The position numbers and the translations under genes were made by a program. A model generated the notes under the pieces. That model was not told where the DNA came from. It did no database searches and saw nothing but the letters and a program-made list of their open reading frames with translations. A stretch of 12,197 nt of DNA, from positions 1 to 12,197 of the forward strand of contig PJAB01001791.1 in NCBI GenBank assembly GCA_002887195.1, read 5' to 3'. This DNA is from Chrysochromulina parva (lineage: Eukaryota > Haptophyta > Prymnesiales > Chrysochromulinaceae). Below are positions 5,435 through 12,197 of this stretch, piece by piece; position 1 is the first letter of the stretch; every line of letters starts with the position of its first letter.

Positions 5435-8400
5435 TCACGTGTACATGCGCGGTGCGATCTGCATCGCCATGAGCTCCTGGAAGAGGAGTTTGCATGCGTA
5501 CGGCAGGAAGACCTGCGAGATCTTGGTCTTGTTGCGGCAGCCGCGGCACTCAAACTGGCCCTTGTTGAGGTTGGCGATGCAGATGAGGCCGCAGATGTCG
5601 CACACGTGCACCCGGAAGGCGTCGGAGGCATCCATGAGCTTCTCCTTGAGAATTGCGGCCACGCCGTGCGAGATCATGCAATCTCGCTCCATCTCGCCAA
5701 AGCGCAGCCCACCGTCCCGCGAGCGTCCTTCCATGGGCTGACGCACGAGCATCGACACCGGCCCGCGCGCACGCGCGTGGATCTTGTCGTCCACCATGTG
5801 CTTCAGCCGCTGGTAATACGTGGGGCCGAGGAACACGTGGGCCTCGAGCCGCCGGCCCGTGTGGCCGTTATACATGGCCTCGAAGCCGCGCTTCTGGTAG
5901 CCGAAATTGGAGAGCAGCCTCGAGATCTCGTCGACAGTGACCGATGTGAAGGGCGTCGCGTCGCCCTCGTCGCCGGTGAGCGCCGAGACCTTGGAGAGAA
6001 GGCACTCGACGAGATGGCCGATGGTCATGCGCGACGGGATGGCGTGCGGGTTGACGATGATGTCAGGCGAGATGCCCTCGCACGAGAAGGGCATGTCCTC
6101 TTGCCGGTACGTGATGCCGATCGTGCCCTTTTGGCCATGGCGTGAGGCGAACTTGTCGCCAATCTGGGGGATGCGCACGCTGCGCACGCGCACCTTGACA
6201 AACTTGCGCCCCTCCTGATCTGTCGTGAGCAGCACCTGGTCGACGTAGCCCGCCTCGGACGAGCGCAGCGACGTGGACGCGTCCTTCCGCGTGAACTTGG
6301 CCTGCGTCGGGTCCATCTCATCCCCGGGCTGCCGAGGCGCCGTCTTGCCGATGATGATGTCATCGCCTGAGACGCGCGTGCCCGGTGGCACGAGCCCGTC
6401 GTCGTCGAGCTTCGAGTAGTCTCCCCTGCGCAGCCCGTCGACCGTCTCGGGGTTGGGCTTCTCAAAGCGCTCGCACGCCTCTTTGCCCTCGACGTCGATC
6501 CAGTTCGACTTCTTCTCCTCTGCCCTATACGAGCGGTAGAAGACGCTCCGGAAGAAGCCGCGGTCGATGGACGACTGGTTCATGATGACCGAGTCCTCCT
6601 GGTTGTAGCCCGAGTAGCAGCAGATGCCGACGGTCGCATTGATGCCCGCGGGCAGCTCGCGGAAGTGGAGGTAGGACATCGAGCGCGTGATGCCGAGCGG
6701 CTTCTGTGGGTAGTAGAGCACATGAGCGAGCGTGTCCATGCGCAGCTGGTAGTTGGTGATGTACACTCCCATCGCTTGCTTGCCCATCGCACTCTGGTAC
6801 GTGTTGCGCGGCGACTGGTTGTGATCGGGGAAGGGGATGATGGAGGCGCAGATGCCGAGGATCATCGACGGGTGGATCTCGCAGTGCGTGTACCGGTACA
6901 TGACGTTGTCGGGGCGCAAGTCGGAGAGGCTCATCGCGATCATCGTCGTCTCCTCCTCCTCCGTGTCAATGTACTCAATCAGCCCGTTGCGAATGCACTG
7001 GCTGAAGGTGAACTCCGTCTCCTCCTTGCGCTGCAGCTGCATAATGTGATGCTTGTGGATCTCGAGCTTCTGGTCGTTGACGATGAAGAGCGGCCGGCAG
7101 CAGCGCCCAGCATCGGAGAAGAGGCGCAGCTCCCGGCCCTGGATGTCACGTACGATCGACACCTCGGCCGAGATGCCCTCGACGGCGCGCCGGATCGAAC
7201 GCAGCGTCTTGACGAGCTTGTCGGGGTCGTGATGGATACCCACCCACGCGCCGTTGACGAAGACCTTGGTCGCACTCGGGATGGAGCTCGGCTGCACCTC
7301 CTCGAGGTTCTCCACGGACCACTCTTCGAGAAACTCGAGTACGGGCTCTGAGGGCGAGCCGACCGAAATGTACGCCATGAGCGCGAGGTTCTTGACCAGC
7401 CCGACCGCCTGCCCCTCGGGCGTCTCTGCCGGGCACACGATGCCCCAGTGTGTGTTGTGAAGCTGCCGAGGCTTGGCGAGCTTGCCCTCGCGCCCGACGG
7501 GCGTGTTCATGCGGCGCAGATGCGAGAGCGCCGACGTGAACGTGAGACGGTTGAGCACCTGCGAGACGCCGGCGCGCACCGAGCCTGGCGCCGACTTTTG
7601 CTGTCCCCAGTTGCCGGTCGCAATCGCATACTTGAGGCCATTCGAGATCGTCTTGTGCTTTACAGCCGCCATCGGCGAGAACTCCTTGCCCTCGTCGATG
7701 CACTTCTGTCCGTAGCGCTGCACATCCTTCGAAAGCTTGCGGAAGAGCTGCCGGAAGAGCTGCCCGAGTAGCGGTCCAGCCAGGTCGAGCCGCTTCTGCG
7801 CGTAGTGGTCGCGGTCGTCTGGCCGGCGCGCGCCGATCGCGGACATAAGGAGCTTGTGCACAATGTAGCCGATGAAGTAGGCCTTCTTGGTCTCGCAGAA
7901 TTCGGAGGTGCCCACGTGAGGCAAAGTCTCTTTTTGGAGGATCTGGCGCGCGTACTCGATGCGCTTGTCCTTGGTAACCCCCATCGTCGAGCCACGCTTG
8001 CCGATAAAGTCGAGCGCCACGTCCTTGGATTGGATGACAAAGGCCTCCTCGAGCGAGGGGCGCACCTGCAAGGGGAGGGCAACGTGCCGAGATGAGCACC
8101 TAGCAAGAGCGGGGGATGGCGAGGTGTAGGGCAAATACAGGGCGAGCCATGCTGCAGCAGCTGCTTCGGCGCGGCGGCGGCGGCTGCGGCGGCGGCGGCG
8201 GCGGCGGCTTCGGCTTCGGCTGCGGCGGCTGCGGCTGCGGCTGCGGCTGCGGCGGCAGTGACGGCGGAGGCGGAGGAGGCGGCTGCTGCTGCGGCGGCGG
8301 CGGCATGAGCAGCGTCAGCAGCAGGACGCGTGCGAGCACGCCAGGGCCTCGGTCGTGATCGAGATGTCCGCAGCGACCTGGAGAGGTCCGCTCAGCGATG

Positions 8401-9492
8401 TTCTGGGCACGGAATAGGACCTTTCGGCCCCATCTTCACAGGCCAGCTGGCAGCAGAGAGGGGGGGGTACACAGCCGCAAGGGGGCGCAGCCACGGGAGA
8501 GAAGCCGCGGCCGAGTACAGCAGCGGCGGCGCAGAAGCAGCGGCTGCGGCGGCTGCGGCGGCTGCGGCTGCGGCGGCGGCGGCGGAGGCGGCGCGCACCA
8601 TCTCCATCAGCGTGGGGTCGGAGAAGTCGCACACGATGTGCTCGAGGATTTCGCGGTCGGACACGAAGCCGAGGGCGCGGAAGCCGATCACCACTGGGAT
8701 CGGGTCCCGAATGTACGGGATGGTCATGTGGATGCATGCGCCCGTGACGCCCTTGATCTGCCCGACGTTGAGAAGCCGCACGTGCATCGACGATGCGGGT
8801 CGCGAGTTGTCGATGCCCGACTTGATCTCGGCGACGTGCGAGTATTTGGACGGCTGCTTCTTCTGGAAGACGTACACCGCGTTGTTCGTCATCTTCTCCT
8901 GAGCGATGAGCACCTTCTCCGAGCCGTTGATCACGAAGTAGCCTCCCTGGTCGTACGGGCACTCTCCAAGGTCGGTGAGCTCCTTGTCGTTCGAGTCGGA
9001 GAGGATACAGTACGTGGAGCGCAGCATGATGGGCACTTGCCCGAGGAAGATCTTGGGCAGCTCCTCGTCCTCCTCATCCTCCTCGCCATCCGCGTCAATG
9101 TTCACCGTCGAGCGCTTCAGGTCCATGTAGAGCGGCGCGGCATACGTCAGATTGCGCAGGCGCGCCTCGTTGGGGAACATGGCGGAGGTGGTCTGGTCGG
9201 GCTCGACCCACGTGGGCTTCGAGAGGTAGATTTGGCCAAACGTGATCTTGTACGAGCGCGCACCGCTCGTCTGGTGCAGCGGGTTGTGCTGCTGCTGCGG
9301 GATGAGGTGCAGCGTCGAGCACTCGTCCACGATCTCCTGGATCGTGTTCATGATGAACTGATCAAAGGAGTCGAGCTGCTGCCGCACGAGACCCTTCTCC
9401 TCGAAGTACGCCGAGATCACCTCCCAGCAGTCCTCCTGGTTGATGGGCGAATCGTCAAACTGCTCTTCATCGTCAGGGCCGTCATCCCCCAT
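5435..9492 (-). CDS. RPB2: DNA-directed RNA polymerase II second-largest subunit, 2 exons
   Basis: Exon 1 is 9492-8599 (298 codons) and exon 2 is 8065-5435 (876 codons plus stop), 1174 residues, equal to human RPB2. With RPB1 this subunit forms the catalytic cleft of nuclear RNA polymerase II. Visible family blocks include [106 protein letters not shown] and [13 protein letters not shown]. The C-terminal zinc site is CxxC-x14-CxxC (Cys 1120, 1123, 1138, 1141), and the protein ends IAPRMYT. The [20 protein letters not shown] region and zinc site favour RPB2 over the Pol I and Pol III paralogues. The start has A at -3 and G at +4. The splice joins DPTLMEM to [12 protein letters not shown], matching the uninterrupted family alignment. 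Confidence 0.97.
8164..8304. repeat. GC-rich trinucleotide array (GGC/GCT/TTC) in the RPB2 intron, acceptor side
   Basis: About 140 bp of interrupted CGG and CTG triplets with some TTC and GGA units, ending about 100 bp before the 3' splice site. It is low complexity and probably unstable in length. Confidence 0.92.
8518..8595. repeat. GC-rich trinucleotide array (CGG/CTG) in the RPB2 intron, donor side
   Basis: About 78 bp of CGG and CTG triplets begin right after the donor. Read through from exon 1 the frame stays open and would give a polyalanine run, so intron retention would not hit a stop until 8392. Confidence 0.9.
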
Positions 9493-9705
9493 CGTGCGGC
9501 GGCGGCGGCGGACGAGCTAGCGCGGAGGCGCGCGCGCAGCGAAGCCCGTCGGCTCCGAGGCGCTCGCTCCCACCCGCGCCGTGCGCAGTCGGGAAAAAGC
9601 AGCGCGTTCGAGGAGCGAGGCGGCGCTGCGACACCTCGTGGCAGAGACTCTTGTGTGAACACAGTCCTGTGAAAAGATCGATACAGCGCTTAGACCAGGG
9701 GGCTC
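9493..9705 (-). other. Spacer between the uncharacterised gene and RPB2
   Basis: These 213 bp hold the 3' end of one transcript and the promoter and 5' UTR of RPB2. It is GC-rich, with GGC triplets just before the RPB2 ATG. I see no TATA box or AATAAA on the minus strand. Confidence 0.6.
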
Positions 9706-10947
9706 TCAAAGCTTTTGCGTGGCCTTTGAGCGGCCCCTACTCCGGTGGCTGTCGAGAGAGGGCGAGGCGATGCGCTCCGGCGACATATCGACGGCCGCGT
9801 CGGGGAGGGCCTCGCACATGGCGCGTGCCGTCTCTGCGGCGAGCTCGCGCGCCTTCTGGCTCCCTTGGAGCAGCGCCTCGAGCGCCTTGGTAGCCTGCGA
9901 GGGCGCGCTCGGGCACGCGTGCACGAGCCGCGCGCTCGCCCGCTCTGATAGGGCTGCCTGGAGCATGCCGTTCTGGCACATTTCGACGAGGGGGGGGGCG
10001 GGGATGGGCTCGTCGAGGGCGGCAAAGGCCGACTCCTCGGCGGCGGCGGCGGCAGGCAGCAGCTGCAGCAGGTACACCTGCATCGGTCCCCCCGTACCTG
10101 GCGGCGAGTTGAGCGGGCAGTAGATGTGATGGAGCAGGCTGTCGTCATTATGCGGGGGGGGGAGCGTCTGCTGCCGCGCATCGCCGCCGACGCCGCCGTC
10201 GGCCGGTGTGGCGAGCGGGAGCGCCTGCATGGCGGCGGTGGGCTGCGGCTCCCGCACCACGTACACCCGCATCAGCTCCGCGAGCTCTGCGGGGCGCAGC
10301 GGGCGCAACCGCCGCGTGGTGCCAAAGGCATCGTGTGGGCCGTCGCGCTCAAGCTCCGTCTGCACGCCGTCTGAGAGCGGCGTGTAGAGGGTCGTGAGCC
10401 GCGGCGCATGCTGAGAGAAGGCGCTCGAGGCGCCCGCGCGCGGCGTGTAACACGAGGTGAGTGCCTCACGGTCCGCCGCCGCGAGACTGGGCCACAAGCA
10501 GTCAATGGCCAGTAGATGCTCGACCGCGGCCGGCCGCAGGTGCAGCTGCTTCTGTGGCGCGTAGGGACTTGCGGCAAGGCTGTCCGGCAGGACCAAGCAC
10601 AGGTCGACCCCGACGTCGATGGTCGCGGTGAGCTCGGGCTGACGGGCGAGCCGCTCGGCAAACGGGCGTTTGACGAGCGGCTCGCCGAGCGCGTGGGTGG
10701 ACGCGCCACCCCCGAGGCCGCCGCGCCGTCCTAACGTTGCGTTCGGCGTGTCGATCTCCTCGACGACGTAGTACACGTGCCGATCCGACGAGGTGCCTTC
10801 GTGCTTGCCGCGCAGCCATCCGAGGCACTCGGACGAGAGACGCATCGCCATCGGGAAGAGTGGCAGCCGCTTGCCTGGCAGCGCGAAGGCGGCTGCGGTG
10901 GCGGCCGCCACGGCCGAGGCGCCAACCTCGCCGCCGCCCTCGCCGCT

Positions 10948-10985
<38 letters not shown>

Positions 10986-11784
10986 TTGCCATGCGATCCG
11001 ACTTTTTCTTGGTGCCGCTGTCCTTGCCCTTGTCCCCCTTGGCCGGTTTCGAGGGCACGGGGGCGGGAGCCGTTGGCACACTCGTGCCGGGCGCGTTCGC
11101 GAGAGCGAGCGCATCTGAGGCGGACAAAGCCATCCCGATGAGCCTCGAGAGCAGGCGCTCGACTTGCGAGCTCGCCTGGCACAGGTCACCGACCACGAGG
11201 CCGCGCGTCGAGCGCGCGCTCGCCGGTCCCTCCCTCCCAGGCCCCGACTGCCTCGTCGCGGCGATCGATGCTGCGCGCACCACGGTGAACACTCGTGGAT
11301 CCTTGGCCTTGGCGCGCGGCTGCAGCTGCGGCGCGGCGGTCGAGTCGCAGAAGCGCGTCTGCTCGGGCGTGAGCGGCGTGACCGTCAGCGCGCCACATGA
11401 ATCGTGCGCCAGCCGCGCGCAGAAGATGCGCCACTGCAGGTCGCCCTCCTCAGCATCGCGCCGGCTGCGCAGCTGCGCGCACTTGCGATCGTGTGCCGCG
11501 CGCTGCACGCCCTGCCACCGGCGCAGTTCAGCGACGCATGTCGACAGCGGTTGCAGGCAGCCGTGCTCGCGCACCGCGCGGTGCTGTGTCCAAATCTGCT
11601 GCTGTGCGGCAATGCGCAGGTCCTCATCGTGCAATACATGGTTAGGCTGCGCCCAAAAGGCGTTCTGCCGTTGATTGAGCTGGCGCAGGTGCAGCTTCGC
11701 GCGCCGAAGCGTGAGCTTGAGGCACTCGCGCTCCACGTCGAACGCGGATTCGACGGCGAGTAGTTCGTCGCTGGCGTCCATCAT
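9706..11784 (-). CDS. Uncharacterised 692-residue protein, helical N-terminus and poly-glycine linker
   Basis: I do not recognise this protein. It is one uninterrupted frame; the start is the first ATG after an in-frame stop at 11904-11902, followed at once by a second ATG. Residues 1-130 are rich in Arg, Gln, Leu and Glu and probably form long helices or a coiled coil. A Pro/Ala/Lys segment (about 230-265, KGDKGKDSGTKKK) leads into 12 glycines (268-279). The rest (about 300-690) is Ala/Leu/Pro-rich, with more ordered patches around RHVYYVVEEIDT, ATIDVGVDLCLVLPDS and PMQVYLLQLLP. The C-terminus is basic and Ser-rich (SHRSRGRSKATQKL). No membrane segment, signal peptide or catalytic motif is visible. 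The long frame, ordered patches and GC-rich third positions support coding. It lies 213 bp upstream of RPB2 on the same strand. Hidden introns or a slightly different C-terminus cannot be excluded without a homologue. Confidence 0.72.
10948..10980. repeat. (GCC)11 microsatellite coding for poly-glycine
   Basis: Eleven pure GCC units on the plus strand, read as GGC glycine codons in the uncharacterised gene. The lack of synonymous interruptions suggests recent slippage. Confidence 0.93.
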
Positions 11785-12197
11785 GTTTCGGGCTGTCTGC
11801 CGCTCGTTCGGGGTGTGAATGTGAACATGTGAAGTGTCTGCTCCTCCCCAACACTTTGTGTTCCTATGTCGACGCGGTGCATAGATCGGCCCACGAATTA
11901 TTCAATTGTAAATTCAGACTCACGATCGAGGTGCCTCTGCCTGTCCTGCAGTGTGGGTCGAGAGGTGGACGAGCCCCAGAAGGTGGAGCCCCCGATCGAG
12001 GGCATGGCGAGCAACCGGGTATGGCATGGACAGACCCCTCATGAGGCCCTTGTCAAGACCGTGCCGTTTCCCGTAATCCCGGAGCCGCGGAAACCTCCGA
12101 CCACGCGTGCACGTTCGCGCCGACCTCCGAGTTGCCCCGCGCAAAGTGTGTCACTCGGTCGTTGACATCGCACACACGCGCTCGCTTCAGGTCGACG
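11785..12197. other. Right edge: 5' flank of the uncharacterised gene, possible plus-strand exon
   Basis: The first part should be the promoter and 5' UTR of the minus-strand gene. On the plus strand, a pyrimidine-rich stretch ending TGTCCTGCAG (11951) looks like a 3' splice site. It is followed by an open frame with GC-ending codons reading VDEPQKVEPPIEGMASNRVW and onward to about 12165. This could be an exon of a divergent gene running off the edge. I recognise no domain, so it is only a possibility. Confidence 0.3.

Larger units (their letters stand above)
8066..8598 (-). other. RPB2 intron (533 nt)
   Basis: The donor is GAGATG|GTGCGC and the acceptor CCTTGCAG|GTGCGC, phase 0. The intron's first six bases are the same as the first six of the next exon. 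Two GGC/GCT-rich arrays sit near its two ends. It lacks the decamers found in the neighbouring gene. Confidence 0.92.

Noticed and set aside
5240..7351. Long plus-strand frames (5240-6145, 6665-7351) opposite RPB2
   Set aside because: They lie antisense to highly conserved RPB2 coding sequence, have Arg/Ala/His-rich composition typical of reverse frames in GC-rich genes, and match nothing recognisable.
7146..8099. 317-residue minus-strand frame overlapping RPB2 exon 2
   Set aside because: This is the wrong reading frame of the same strand; the RPB2 frame there is conserved throughout.
8398..9672. 424-residue plus-strand frame opposite RPB2 exon 1 and the intron
   Set aside because: It is the reverse shadow of conserved RPB2 exon 1 and the intronic triplet arrays; its composition is repetitive Arg, Gly, Val and Leu without domain structure.
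1..12197. tRNA, rRNA or other structured RNA genes
   Set aside because: I looked for tRNA-type TTCGA boxes and long conserved RNA blocks on both strands and saw none convincing; a covariance-model scan would be the proper test.

Overview
This window is nuclear DNA from a GC-rich eukaryote, most likely a single-celled protist or alga. The evidence is a full-length RNA polymerase II second-largest subunit, GT-AG spliceosomal introns and a GPCR-PIPK receptor-kinase fusion. That fusion family is known from oomycetes, Dictyostelium and some other protists. The sequence does not fix the lineage; a haptophyte, stramenopile or dinoflagellate relative would fit, and this is inference.

Three genes lie on the minus strand, so transcription runs from right to left. 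From the right: (1) 11784-9706, an apparently intronless 692-residue protein I do not recognise, with a basic, probably helical N-terminus and a 12-residue glycine run. (2) 9492-5435, RPB2, two exons joined by one 533-nt intron, giving 1174 residues, the length of the human protein. (3) 4302-573, a seven-transmembrane receptor fused to a phosphatidylinositol phosphate kinase, built from five phase-0 exons totalling 1075 residues. Spacers are 213 bp between genes 1 and 2 and 1132 bp between genes 2 and 3. The two edges (1-572 and 11785-12197) hold no gene I can support.

The most unusual material is in the introns of the GPCR-PIPK gene. All four are short (67-180 nt) and filled with degenerate 10-bp repeats that share the core ATCAG (CTGAT in the sense strand). 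One intron starts with a near-perfect copy of the beginning of the next exon. Another consists of two tandem copies of a 75-80-bp block that includes the end of the preceding exon and its donor site. Both look like introns made or enlarged by local tandem duplication. The spacer upstream of this gene holds a 188-bp foldback element with perfect 25-bp terminal inverted repeats and a cluster of palindromic octamers (TACATGTA, TACCGGTA).

The genes show no obvious shared pathway. RPB2 is housekeeping transcription machinery; the GPCR-PIPK would couple an external signal to phosphoinositide production at a membrane. Their shared orientation is the only visible link.
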